From contig JAWHQI010000065.1 of assembly GCA_033032865.1 (NCBI GenBank), positions 8,678,001 through 8,742,000 of the forward strand: a stretch of 64,000 nt of DNA, read 5' to 3'. The stretch is from Dactylorhiza incarnata. Its lineage: Eukaryota > Streptophyta > Magnoliopsida > Asparagales > Orchidaceae. The notes under the pieces were generated by a model. That model was not told the origin of the DNA, ran no database searches, and saw only the letters and a list, made by a program, of their open reading frames with translations. The translations under genes were made by a program, and so were the position numbers. This document shows positions 33,604 through 45,100 of this stretch, in pieces; position 1 is the stretch's first letter; every line of letters begins with the position of its first letter.

Positions 33604-33744
33604 TGAAAGTGCACAGTTAACCTCACTAGAATTCTCTAGAGGGGGTGAATAGAGATTTAAAAATATTTTTGTGCAAATTTAATAATTATATATATATGTG
33701 TAATGATCACAGATTTAAGCTTCCCACACACCAACAAGAATTAA
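33604..33744 (-). repeat. 3' LTR remnant of F
   Basis: It matches the first 141 plus-strand bases of the F 5' LTR (34349 on) up to CACCAACAAGAATTAA and then jumps into gag. Confidence 0.85.
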
Positions 33745-34252
33745 TCTCTGTGAGAGAGATCTCTCTATCCAAGTTCCTTAATTGGTTGATGATCAGACTG
33801 AATCTGTCATACATCTCAGAGATGCTTTCTTCATTCTTCTTTTGGAAATTCTCATATTGGGAGTTTAATAGAGCCTTCCTATCTTTTCTTTCATCAGCAC
33901 TTCCTTCTACCATCTTTGTGAGAGCCTCCCAGATTTCTTTGGTTGATTCACAGTCAACAACCTTTTGAAAGATTTCATCTGAGAGGGTTGAGACAAGAAT
34001 GTTCACAGCTTTTGCATCCCATGTTCCTGCCTTTTTCTCTTCAACTGTCCACTCAGCCTTTGGGACAAGTGTTTGAGTCACTTCACCACTTAAGTCTCTT
34101 CTATAAGGCTTTGGAGGACCTGTCAAAATAGCATTAAATAGTTCTTCATCAATAGAGTTCATATAAATCCTAATTCTTGTTTTCCAAACTGCAAACTTTT
34201 CAAGATTGCACATTGGTGGTCTGGTGAAAGCATAATCTTTGATTTGTGCCAT
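33745..34252 (-). pseudogene. gag: gag fragment of F
   Basis: The N-terminal 168 residues of an E-type gag start at 34252 (MAQIKDYAFTRPPMCNL) and end within REISLTEIN. After the junction the frame reads about ten codons of antisense LTR and stops. No zinc knuckle remains. Confidence 0.85.
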
Positions 34253-34334
34253 GTGAAAAATAATTTTTAGAAATATATATATATAAGAGGTAGGATCTTT
34301 TTGATCAAGGAGTTAACCTTTTTAGATCAACCTC

Positions 34335-34346
34335 CCTCTGATACCA
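34335..34346 (-). other. Primer binding site of F
   Basis: The minus strand reads TGGTATCAGAGG, two bases inside the LTR. Confidence 0.8.
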
Positions 34347-34348
34347 AT

Positions 34349-35722
34349 TGAAAGTGCACAGTTAACCTCACTAGAATTCTCTAGAGGGGGGGGGGGGGTG
34401 AATAGAGATTTAAAAATATTTTTGTGCAAAGTTAATAATTATATATATATGTGTAATGATCACAGATTTAAGCTTCCCACACACCAACAAGAATTAAGCA
34501 AGTAAAGAAGAAAGATAACTAGAAGAAAATCACAGCACAACACAAGGAAATATAGTGGTTCCCCAAACTTTGGGTAGTCCACTCTTCTACCCCCTTGGTA
34601 GGAATTCACTAACTTGCACTGAGTCTTTTGATAAGGAGACTCTTAGAACCAGACTGAGTCTTTTGATAAGGAGACTCTTAGAACCAGTCTGAGTCTTTTG
34701 AAAAGGAGACTCTTAGAACCAGTACAACTGAATTTTTTGAAGAGAGGTTCTAAAAACTCTTTTACAATATTTGAGAATGAAATTAGAAAAAGAAGAAGAA
34801 GTAGAACAAGCAGAAAAATAGAAGACAATATATATAAGAAGGAATCTTCTTCCTAGCAAGAAGATTAGAAGCACAAGTATAGTGAATATGATCTCTCTTC
34901 TATAGTGAGAAGGAGATTTGTAAGCTTTTCTCTCTTTTGTGAGAGCTTTCAGAATTTGCAGCAGAATGGCTTCAGAAGAAGAAGGAGAAGATGAAGGCTT
35001 TTTCTTTTGCTGCAGCACACTATCGCTTTTCTCAACTTTCTCACTTTTCACTTGGGAGCTCTTCCTCTTTTTCAAATGTATATGGTGGATCACTTCTTAT
35101 CTTTCTCTGCCAACCTCATTCTTATTTATAGCTCTATTTAAAATATATTGCTTAAAAGAGAATAATCAATTAGCAGACAGAGAATTAGAAAGAGATAAGA
35201 GTTTCCATAATGAATATTTTTGTAGAAGGAAATGAATTCATTTTGATTTCAAATAATATCCATAATAATTTTAATTAAATTAGCCAAGAATCAAATAAAG
35301 GAAAGGCTGATTCAGAACGGCTATAAAAGAATAATGTCATTCCATAAAAATCAGATCTACATAAAGAAGGAAAGAGATCTGGCGTGATTTTGAATTTCTT
35401 ATAGATATCGACGTGCATCGATTACTATTCGACGTAAGCGTTGAATTCATCCTGCCTGAACGTCGAAAGGAGAATAAGGAAGGTGCGTCGACAAAGACGC
35501 GTCGACTTTATCAAATGCGTCGACTAGAAATCAGAGGTACGACGACTATGATCACGTCGAGTTCTTCTAAGAGTTGCTTCGACTCATTCTGAGAGAAACG
35601 TCGACTATATTTCGACGTTGCGTCGAATACTATTTGACGCATATTTACTTTGCCTAATTTTTCATACTTAGAATTTATATTCTTCTTAATTCTAGGGGTT
35701 AAGATAAATCATTTCCCCAACA
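34349..35722 (-). repeat. 5' LTR of F (1374 bp)
   Basis: A close relative of the E LTR. The hairpin array is at 34618-34750 (three GAGTCT/AGACTC units plus one variant), the TATA box near 35120-35127 and the CGTCGA dyads at 35408-35641. The G-run at 34385-34398 differs in length from E and from the remnant. Confidence 0.9.
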
Positions 35723-36122
35723 GGTTCCAAAGGCAGATAGCCCCGAGCAGACTTGCTGACCAGGCTCTCACCTAGCTGGAAGGGCGTAGGCTCACTCGAT
35801 GGCAGGTTCCAAAGGCAGTTAGCCCCAAGCAGACCCGATGACCAGGCTCTCACCTATCTGGCAGGGTCGTAGGCTCACTCGGTGATAGGTTTCAAAGGCA
35901 GTTAGCCTCAAGCAGACCCACTGACCAGGCTCTTACCTAGTTGGCAGGGTCGTAGGCTCACTCGATGGCAGGTTTCAAAGGCAGTTAGCCCTGAGCAGAC
36001 CCGCTGACCAGGCTTTCACCTAGCTGGCAGGGTCGTAGGCTCACTCGGTGACAGGTTCCAATGGCAGTTAGTCTCGAGCAGACCCACTGACCAGGCTCTC
36101 ACCTAGTTGGCAGGGTCGTAGG
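35723..36122 (+). repeat. 83-bp tandem array of gypsy C, part 2
   Basis: About five more copies of the same unit, between F and K. Confidence 0.92.
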
Positions 36123-37352
36123 TGTTGGACATGTGTGTCATATCCCTTTGTTTGAGAATAACAAATCCCAAATTGTATTTGATCTTGCTTGTCGTGTGTT
36201 TATAGTGTTCAGGAACTATAGGTGCAATACTCCACAGGTAGAAAGCAGCTTGGAACCAACAAACTGAGCTTAAGCACTACTGCCAGCGCTAGTGGTTACC
36301 GCAGGCGCTAGCGCTACAGCCAGCGCTAGCGGTTACCGCAGGCGCTAGCGCTACCGCCAGCGCTAGCGCTACTGCCTGGCACTAGCTCAAGTTCGTGCAT
36401 AACGTCACGCCGCTGACGGTTTCACAACCGCTCTACACGAACGTTACCGCAGGCGCTAGGTGCTACCGTAAGCGCTAGCTCCAAGGTCAATAAAAAGAGC
36501 CAATTTCGATCATTTTGATCATCCATCCCAGAGAGATTGCTTGTGCAACAATTCTACTGCTGCTATGCTGGCGATGATGGATCTCCCACAAAAAGCTTAA
36601 GGATAATTCTGGAGGAGAAATACGTCACGCTACATCCGAAGGACGATCGCTTCGACCTCGCGCATACTACAGCGATCCTTCATCTCTGACTTCAGAAGAT
36701 CTCATATAGGGAGTTTTTATTATTGTTATCATTATTTTTATTTCATTCCATTTTGTAACCGTATAGAGAATTCGCCTTGTGTTGACGACTAGGTCCTTGC
36801 GCGGCTTAGGGGGAATTCGCCTCATGAGTTGGCGACTAGGTCTAGGAGATTCGATCTAGGGGGTGCTCGAGGCCATATCCAGGGAAGGATTGGCTAGAGC
36901 GGCTTGAGGCTATATCCGGGGAAGGATAGGCTAAAGCCAACCGGTTCGTGGTGATACGAGTCGGTATAGAAAAGGAAAAGATATTTACTTTTGTACGCCT
37001 CCGATTTCTAGCGATATTGAAATCAAATTTATGTAAACACTTTTTCATATAATACAATCATGTCTCTTTTTGTGTTTACTTGATTTCTTTCATTTGACAT
37101 AAATTTTACTATATTGGTTACTAAGCTTTCAATTCAAATCACTTTATCTAAATTGTTTATTTTAATCTCTTTCATCATATAATAATTTAGTACTTGTTTC
37201 AAAACTTGGATATTATGATATTCTCTTAATTTAGCTAAATTGTTATTTTGCCTTCTCCTATTATAAAACAATTTTGTAATTTTCATAAAATAAAAAAAAA
37301 AATTATTCCCTTATTCACCCCCCCCCCTCTAAGGACGCCTATCGATCCAACA
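36123..37352 (+). repeat. Solo LTR K (1230 bp)
   Basis: It runs TGTTGGAC to CCAACA with target duplication GTAGG (36118-36122 and 37353-37357) and no internal region, so it is a solo LTR. It is related to the B family: paired GAATTCGCC...GGCGACTAGG stem-loops (36768-36842), CTATATCCGGGGAAGGATAGG and a C-run end. The U3 holds GCGCTAGCGC repeats (36280-36490). Orientation is given by the B LTR match. Confidence 0.9.
36280..36490 (+). promoter_or_regulatory. GCGCTAGCGC palindrome array in the U3 of K
   Basis: At least eight copies of GCGCTAGC or near variants alternate with GGTTACCGCAG or CTACCGCCA. The array lies directly before CAATAAAAAGAG (about 36489), the best TATA candidate. Confidence 0.6.
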
Positions 37353-38195
37353 GTAGGCTCACTTGGTGGCAGGTTCCAAAGACAGTTAGCCCCGAGCAGA
37401 CCCGCTGACCAGGCTCTCACCTAGCTTGCAGGGTCGTAGGCTCACTTGGTGGCAGGTTTCAACGGCAGTTAGCCCCGAGCAGACCCGCTGACCAGGCTCT
37501 CACCTAGCTGGCAGGGCCGTAGGCTCACTCGGTGGCAGGATCCAAAGGCAGTTAGCCCCGAGCAGACCCACTGACCAGGCTCTCACCTAGATGGTAGGGT
37601 CGTTGACTCACTCGGTGGCAGGTTACAAAGGCCTTTAGCCCCGAGCAGACCCGCTGACCAGGCTCTCACCTAGCTGGAAGGGTCGTAGGCTCACTCAATG
37701 GTAGGTTCCAAAGGTAGTTAGCCCTGAGCAGACCCGTTGACCAGGCTCTCACCTAGCTGGAAGGGTCATAGGCTCACTCGGTGGCAGGATCCAAAGGCAG
37801 TTAGCCCCAAGCAGACCCGTTGACCAGGCTCTCACCTAGCTGGTCGGGCCATAGGCTCACTCGGTGGCAGGTTCTAAAGGCAGTTAGCCCCGAGCAGACC
37901 TGCTGACCAGGCTCTCAAATAGTTGGCAGGGTCGTAGGCTCACTCGATGGCAGGTTCCGAAGGCAGTTAGCCCTGAGCTGACCAAGCTCTTCTCTAGATG
38001 ATGGGGTCATAGGCTCACTCGGTGGCAGGTTCCAAAGGCAGTTAGCCCCGAGCAGACCCGCTGACCAGGCTCTCACCTAGCTGGTAGGGCCGTCAGCACA
38101 CTTGGTGGCAGGTTCCAAAGGCAATTAACCCCGAGTAGACCCGCTGACCAGGCTCTCACCTAGCTGGCAGGTTCGTAGGCTTACTCGGTGGTAAC
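37353..38195 (+). repeat. 83-bp tandem array of gypsy C, part 3
   Basis: About ten copies, with point changes and one shortened unit near 37975-38010. With parts 1 and 2 the array has about 20 copies. Confidence 0.95.
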
Positions 38196-38335
38196 CCATG
38201 AGGAAGGCAAGGTAAGAAATGAAAATCCAATAGGGGGAAGATTAGTACATAGTAAGTCTCAGTGTAACTTTGGCGAATGGTGTCAATCGTAAAGGGCACT
38301 CGCCGGCGAATGGTATCGATTGGGAAGGGCACTCG
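38196..38335 (+). other. gypsy C spacer after the tandem array
   Basis: It is non-coding. GGCGAATGGT...GGGCACTCG occurs twice (about 38272-38302 and 38305-38335). G is inserted in the second copy, and similar sequence (CTGTCGAATATAAC) resumes at 54569. Confidence 0.6.
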
Positions 38336-40036
38336 TGAAAGTGCACAGTGTGCCTCTGAGAATTCTCTAGGGGGTGAATAGAGATTTAAAAATTATTTAT
38401 ATCTTAACTATGCATATAATAAAATACCTAAGGAATAATTCTTCAGCAACACCAAGGTGCAGAATAAATAAAGTGCAGTAATTATAAAAACAGAGAAACA
38501 GTAAACAATAAATAAGGGGACAGCATAGAAAAAGCACAACACAGAAGACAAGATTTTATAGAGGTTCCCCAAAATGTGGGTAGTCCTCTCTTATACCACC
38601 TGGTAGGAATGCACAACATATGCCTGAGTCTTTTGATAAGGAGAATCTTAGAACCAAAGATCTTTTGATAAGTAGATCTTGAACCACTCATATCTTTTGA
38701 TAAGGAGATCTTGAACCACTCAGATCTTTTGATAAGGAGATCTTGAACCACTCAGATCTTTTTATAAGGAGATCTTGAACCACTGAATCCTTTGAAGAGG
38801 GATTCTTAAAACTCTGTACAGTTGAATAAGTTGAAGGAAGAAGGAGAATGGAGAAGAAGAATTTTGTTCTCAGAATTCTGTAGAAGCTTTCAGCTTCTAT
38901 TTTCCTTTCTATGGATCTGCTAATGATGAACCCTTGCTTAAGATTGTGAGTTTTGCAAGGGTTATTTTCTTCAGTTCATGTTGTCTTTCTTTTGCTTGCT
39001 ATCTGGCTGTTATATGATGTTGATGAAGAAGCATCTCAGATTTCTGTTCTAAAGAGCACTTGTTTTTCTCTATTTGTCTTTGATAGGGTTCCAGGAGGAA
39101 GAAGACGAGGTGAGAACCCTAATCGACCAAAACTATATCAGATAGTAATGAATGCTATGTATTCTTCTCTCTTCGCTTCCTATTTATTGTCCATCATTAA
39201 TTTTTGAATTCTTTTCCTCTTTAGGTTGTCCTGAAAAGGCACAGTCTTGGACAATTAATCATTCTTTCTTCAGTTGCTCACGACCCATCTGCCAACTGTT
39301 TGAATCCTTTCCAAGAAAGCTTTTCCTGCCTTCTTTACTGCTCCTCTCCATTCTAGGCAATAAACAAGCCGTTGTAGAATGTTCTTTAGTGTTGTGGGCC
39401 TACAGAGAGAGTTCTAAAAGGACATCTGAAAAGGTTTCCTTTTCAGACTGTATTCGGCGCTGCGTCGATTTCGTTTTCTCTCTTATCGACGTGCCTTCGA
39501 GTTCTTGTAAGAGCAGCTTCGAATTCCTTTTTGCTCTGGTTGAACTATGTTGTCGACGTTGCGTCGATTACTTATCGACGTAACCGTCGAGTTGAAGACT
39601 TCATTGTCTACGTCGAATTGTAGTCGACATTGCGTCGACTTCAAATGGCTCCGACAGATACTTCCTTCTGCGTTGAGTTGAAGTTGAGGTTGCGTCGACT
39701 TCTAAAATAACTTCGACATGCTCCTTTATCTACGTCGACTCCTATTCGACGTAGCGTCGACTTGATATGCTTTGACAGAGAGATTGAATTGCTTGGACTT
39801 CTAGTCAGAGTTGAGTCAACAACAAATCGAAGTTGCGTCGAATTATATTCGACGCAAGTATTAACTCAACTCAAATTATGATTTTCTTGACCTGGTCTTG
39901 ACACTCTGAGTTGAGTGTGACATTCTAAGACATCTAATGACCAAATTACCCTCACTATACAATGGGTAATAAAACCTAAGAGATAAAATCACTTTAGTTA
40001 ATTTGTTAAGTTAAATCCAAGGAGTTTTTCCCAACA
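38336..40036 (-). repeat. 3' LTR of G (1701 bp)
   Basis: It pairs with 52970-54563 and is about 107 bases longer, mainly by a segment near 38930-39055. Hairpins are at 38626-38805, with stems AGATCT/AGATCT and GAATCC/GGATTC. The dyad array is at 39449-39860, with full N7 sites such as CGTCGATTACTTATCGACG near 39564. Confidence 0.95.
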
Positions 40037-40051
40037 ATCTCCCCCTATTTA
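40037..40051 (-). other. Polypurine tract of G
   Basis: The minus strand reads AAATAGGGGGAGAT directly before the 3' LTR. Confidence 0.85.
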
Positions 40052-40427
40052 TCTTAACAAATTTTGCAGATTTTGTTAAAGTGATTTTACATATTCTTTT
40101 GCATAAACAGAGATATATATAAGACAACATAAACAATTACAATATGATAAAATGAGATCACAAAACATTTTATACATTGTCAAGTGTATTTTAATGTTCA
40201 CCACACCACCTTCCTTTTTGTTTCTCTTTAGACAGTATAACAGAATTTCCAGAGTTTCATTGCTCCTTCTCAGGGGTTTTCCTTTTTCTTGAAAACACTT
40301 TTGGAATTATCTTCCTTTGAGCAAAGTTCAGAGGCTCATCATCTCCAGGAGACATTACTGCTTCTTCAGCAACATTGTCCTTGGGAAGCTCCCCCTGAAT
40401 CTATGCATCCAGCTCAGCATTATGAAC

Positions 40428-41154
40428 AACTTACTTGGCAATCTTGGCCACCTCATCCAGCAAATTATCATCATGGAGCTCCCCCTGGACCACTGTTGTA
40501 CCTACAACAATCAATTCACCTTCCCGATTCCTTTGAACTTCTACAATTGACTCCCCCTGAGTAGATGGAAGCTCCCCCTGATTTACTACAGGCAGTGCTT
40601 CATAATCTTGTGCTGGATCAACCCGAGGCCTTGTATGATGCTCCCCCTGAACATTTACAGCAGTGCTTACTGTTTCAAATACAGTAAGTGCATTAGGATT
40701 TTCCATATCTTTATACTTCATCTGGTCAACCTTGTCTGGGACTGATCTTTCCTCCTCCTGAATGTTCTCCCCCTTCTTAACCTTGCTGGTAAGTGAGGTT
40801 AAGAAATCCTTTGTCACTAAGGAGGAAGACATGAACTCTTTGAGACTCAGAAGAAACCTCTTGGAGTCTAGGAGTTCAGACTCCATTTGGGAGTATTTCT
40901 TTTCAAACTTTCTGGCTTGGCTGGCCAGTAAGTCAGCAAATGTGATGGTGGCTAGCCCCACTGCTTTTGAGATTGCTTGCTCAATGTTAAAGGAGGGTGT
41001 AGGAAGGGAGGTAGAAGCAGGTGGAGGTGGAGGTGTGAGGTTCTCATTTAGATCAAGAGGATCTTGGTAAGCAGGGGAAAGGGTTTGGTAGGTTTCTGGA
41101 GAAATATAGGTTGGTGGTGGAGATAGAACAAACTGATTGTTTGGAAGTGGTGTG
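40428..41154 (-). pseudogene. aORF of G, C-terminal part
   Basis: A frame of 177 codons (40961-40431) continues the G aORF after H. It begins with a helical, coiled-coil-like stretch (SQARKFEKKYSQMESELLDSK) and ends with spaced Gln-Gly-Glu segments (VQGEHH, NQGELP, TQGESI, VQGELH). Those segments are encoded by repeats of CAGGGGGAGC on the minus strand, which also look like polypurine tracts (40478, 40550, 40571, 40640; one more at 40388 lies after the stop). The piece at 40962-41154 is Pro-rich in other frames. The 375 bases from 40052 to 40427 hold no gene that I recognise. Confidence 0.6.
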
Positions 41155-42285
41155 TGTTGGGTTTTCTACATACCATTCAAAATGATAATAACACATCAAA
41201 TGTGCACAGCGGAAGAAACAAAACAAGAATAACCCAAAAGAGTTTCGGATCTTGCGATTTCATGAATCAAGAAATAGGGAAAGCAACACATTGCAATACC
41301 TGAAGGGGATTGAGTCAACACTCAACCAAGATGCTCCAAGAAGAAATCCCAAAGACAACCTCTGAGTCCCAAGCGCTGAAATCGATCGGCGCCTCTATGG
41401 GAGTCCACACGAGCGAAAGGAGAAACCTAGACTCTTGTCGCACAAGAACTATGTCAGAGAAGAAGATCTCTTTACGTCTCCCACGGACTGATAGGTCTGA
41501 CGACAGGGAGAGGCGGTGGTGGGATCGATCGGTCAGAATCAGAACTTGGCGGAACTCTTCTGTTGCTCTCTGATTCGCAAAAGGGGATCGCTCGCAATTA
41601 GGTCGTAGAATCGCATTCTATTTATACCCAGGCGAGAGAGAGATGTTATCCATACACCCACGATCTAATGGAGTAATACAGAATTCGTCGAGTGAACCTT
41701 TCACTAAAGAAATTCGTCGAGTAACAAACTGAATTCGTCGAGTAAAACAGAATTCGTCGAGTGAACCTTTTACTAAAGAATTTGTCGAGTATAATTCAAT
41801 TAGTCGAGTGAACTTTTCACTTCTCGTCGAGTACAAGTCAATTCATCGAGTGGATTTTTCACTTCTCGTCGAGTACAAGTCAATTCGTCGAGTACATGAG
41901 TTTGTCGGATTCATCGAGTCAATCATGGATTCGTCGAATCAACTTTTAATTCGTCGAGTCAACATGGATTCGTCGAATCAACATGGATTCATACATTCGA
42001 TGAACTGAGGTAAGAGTCGTCGAGACATTCTCGTCGACTCATCTCGAAGACTTGCCAACATGCTCCATACAATATTCACAATACTTGTGGAGCATTCAGT
42101 TGACTCGACCCAACTTCAATAAGTCGTAGGATTGGTCCTTCACTCATATCCAATATGAGTGAGCCCAACACAATTCTTCATCCAACTTCTCCAAACACTC
42201 TTGTGTGCGACCTCATAGGCTCATATCGCGTTAGCAGTGAGACTATATGCTTGATCACTTCCAGATCACCATGGAAACTCCAACA
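41155..42285 (-). repeat. 3' LTR of H (1131 bp)
   Basis: It runs TGTTGGG to CCAACA. About a dozen ATTCGTCGAGT direct repeats lie at 41681-42045, directly upstream in element sense of a TATA box (TATAAATA, minus strand, 41619-41626). Confidence 0.95.
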
Positions 42286-43232
42286 GTCTCCCACTTGATC
42301 TTGAACGTATCAAACAAAAGTATCAAAAACAATGAGCGGCATCTAGCAACACATCATTGCTACCCAAGCGATAAGAGTTCATAACTCAACAAGCCTGTCT
42401 TGACCAATGTACCAGTGTTGTCTGGTCCCTTTGTCCCTTACATCCGGATAGAACTAGAGGCATAGACCGTGTCACCCTCATTATTGTTCAATCCTAGTTT
42501 CCTGATCTAGAATAGACCTTAAGAGAGTGGTAAGCTCAATATCACATATTGGCTCAACCCAGCATGACCATGCATTTCTCGGTCTCAGTCCATCAAGGGG
42601 CCCATGGATGTAACTCATGTCATAAAGGAGGACAAATCCCATATCGGTCCACACACAAACACCCAAATGAATCGTAACATACCCAATAACCACCGTTATC
42701 ATCAACCTTTCTCAAGGAAGACTTTAGATGGCATCAAAGTATGCTCTTCCTCACTTGATGAATGTTGTGACTTCAGGTCAAAGAACTACAAACACCATTG
42801 TCAGTTGAGACCTACTTGTGACACATTCATATAACAATCCACAAAGTAGTCTCAAGGTGGGTCTGTCCAGTACAACTTGTGATGACTTGATATCACAATA
42901 TCATGACCTGTGAGAACCGGTCATCAGTCAACGCACATGCTAGTCTTAACATATTATCATTGCCCTTTAACTTCTAAGATGATACTCCGACTATGGACCA
43001 TTTAAGAATGAAGCTTCTTGCTATACATAGGCCCTCACATTCAAGTCACATACTTGAATTCCCATGGAAACAAACATTCTAAGGGCATTTATTATGCTAA
43101 TTAATCTATCAAATAGAAACTATAGACATAACAATAAGAACTTGCCATAAATGTAAAATGAAAAACATAGTATATATCATAATTCATCAAATGAATAAAC
43201 AACCAACAAACATACAATCCACAAGGCTCCCA
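42286..43232 (-). other. 3' untranslated tail and purine tract of H
   Basis: The minus strand reads AAGTGGGAGAC at 42286-42296, directly before the 3' LTR. The rest, up to the pol stop, is non-coding as far as I can see. Confidence 0.7.
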
Positions 43233-45100
43233 CTAAAGACGATCATACAAGTATCTAATACCCATTGATCTAACATGACCATCATGCTTCTTTTGCACAA
43301 GAGGCTTTGTCAGTGGATCCGCTATGTTTGCTTGGAGCGCTGATGAGATCTAGGCTCCTTAGTTTGGGCTATTGCACCATTATTGTCACAGTAGAGAACT
43401 ACGAGACCAACAATGCTAGGAACTACACCAAGCTCGCTGATGAATTTCCTAATCCACATAGCCTCCTTCGCCGCATTTGCAGCAGCGATATACTCGACCT
43501 CAGTCGTATAATCAATAACTATCTCTTGCTTGGAACTCTTCCAGCTTACAACTCCTCCATTAAGGCAAAATACAAAACCTGATTGGGAATTTGAATCATC
43601 CCTATCAGTTTGGAAGCTAGCATCTGTGTAACCATTTACAACAAGCTCTTCCTCTCCACCATACATCAAGAACATATCCTTAGTCCTTCTCAAATACTTT
43701 AGGATATTCTTGACAGCAATCCAGTGACCATCACCGGGATCAGACTGATACCTGCTCGTCATGCTTAAAGCATAAGAGACATCGGGTCGAGTACACAACA
43801 TTGCATACATGATTGATCCAATTGCCGAAGCATATGGAATCAACTTCATGCGGTCCTTATCTTCCAAAGATTTAGGACACTGGTCCTTAGAGAGACTCAC
43901 ATCATATGACATGGGTAAGAATCCCTTCTTGGACTCAAGTACGCTGAACCGTTTTAGCACCTGCTCAATGTATATACTTTGGGTCAAACCCAGCAACTTC
44001 TTCGATCTATCTCTATAGATCTTAATACCAAGTATGTAAGTTGATTTGCCCAAGTCTTTCATAGAAAAGCAGGTCCCTAGGTTATTCTTAACAACTTGCA
44101 GGGTCGGAATGTCATTCCCAATCAGCAGTATGTCATCCACATACAATATCAGGAAAACGACAATGCTCACACTAATCCTCTTGTAAACATAAGGCTCATC
44201 CTCGTTCTTGATGAAACTAAACTCTTTGATTTTCTCATCAAAATGCAGATTCCAACTTCGAGAAGCTTGTTTCAATCCATAAATGGATCGATTCAACTTG
44301 CATATTTTAGTGGCTTCACTTGGAGATACAAAACCCTCGGGTTGTGTCATATACACTTCCTCAAGAAGGTTTCCATTAAGGAAAGACGTTTTGACATCCA
44401 TTTGACAGATTTTGTAGTCATAATACGCAGCAATAGCAAGTAGAATTCTGATGGACTTGACCATGGCCACTGGGGAAAAGGTCTCATCATAGTCAATACC
44501 ATGAATTTGCCTGAAACCTTTAGCCACCAGTTGGACTTTGAATGTCTGTACATTCTCATCCATGTCGGTCTTCTTCTTGAAGACCAACTTGCACCCTATG
44601 GGTTGCACCCCTTCAGGTGGTTCCACCAAGGTCCAAACTTGGTTTGCATACATGGAGTCCATTTCAGATTTCATGGCCTCAAGCCACTTCTTAGATTCTG
44701 GTCCATTCATAGCATCTTAGTAGGTTGTAGGCTCATCATCATGATCCATAAGCAACACATTACTTATTTGAGACATGAGAAATCCATATCTCTTGGGCTC
44801 AAATCTTGGTCTACCAGATCTATGTATGACTTATGTTTCTTGAGAAAGTTCTCTAGCTACAACCTCTTGTAGTCCTTGCTCAGGTTCCAATTCCGGTTCA
44901 TTCATTGTTTGTGGTTCTTGAACTTCTTCAAGTTCTACCTTTGCAGTCTTTCTAGATAAGAACTCTTTCTTCAAAAAGACACCAGTCCTTGCGACAAACA
45001 CTTTGCCCTCAGACTGCAGGTAGAAGTAGTACAATTTGGTTTTCCTAGGATACCCCACTAGATAACATTTATCCGACTTGGATTCAAACTTGTCAGGCAT
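43233..45100 (-). pseudogene. pol: pol of H: RT and RNase H
   Basis: A main block of 462 codons (44710-43322) covers RT from MNGPESKKWLEAMKSEM, through QMDVKTSFLNG and LYVDDILLIGND, to RNase H (TDASFQTD, TTEVEYIAA, CDNNGAI). It stops at RSKQT. The expected His-containing stretch is missing, and ADPLTKPL follows in another frame (about 43320-43297) before the stop at 43235-43233. This is a small deletion plus frameshift. A separate block (45100-44831) is the linker between integrase and RT, with KCYLVGYPRKTKLYYFY. The two blocks are separated by stops near 44830-44715. Confidence 0.88.

Larger units (their letters stand above)
33604..35722 (-). mobile_element. Copia derivative F (E family), internally deleted (2119 bp)
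   Basis: The target duplication GGTTC lies at 33599-33603 and 35723-35727. In minus orientation it has a full 5' LTR (34349-35722), primer site, 505 bases of gag, then only the last 141 bases of the 3' LTR (33604-33744). Everything from mid-gag to within the 3' LTR is missing, with a junction at about 33745. Confidence 0.92.

Noticed and set aside
40289..40564. Plus-strand frames of 91 and 77 codons in G
   Set aside because: They are antisense to the G aORF and the purine repeats, with no recognisable motif.
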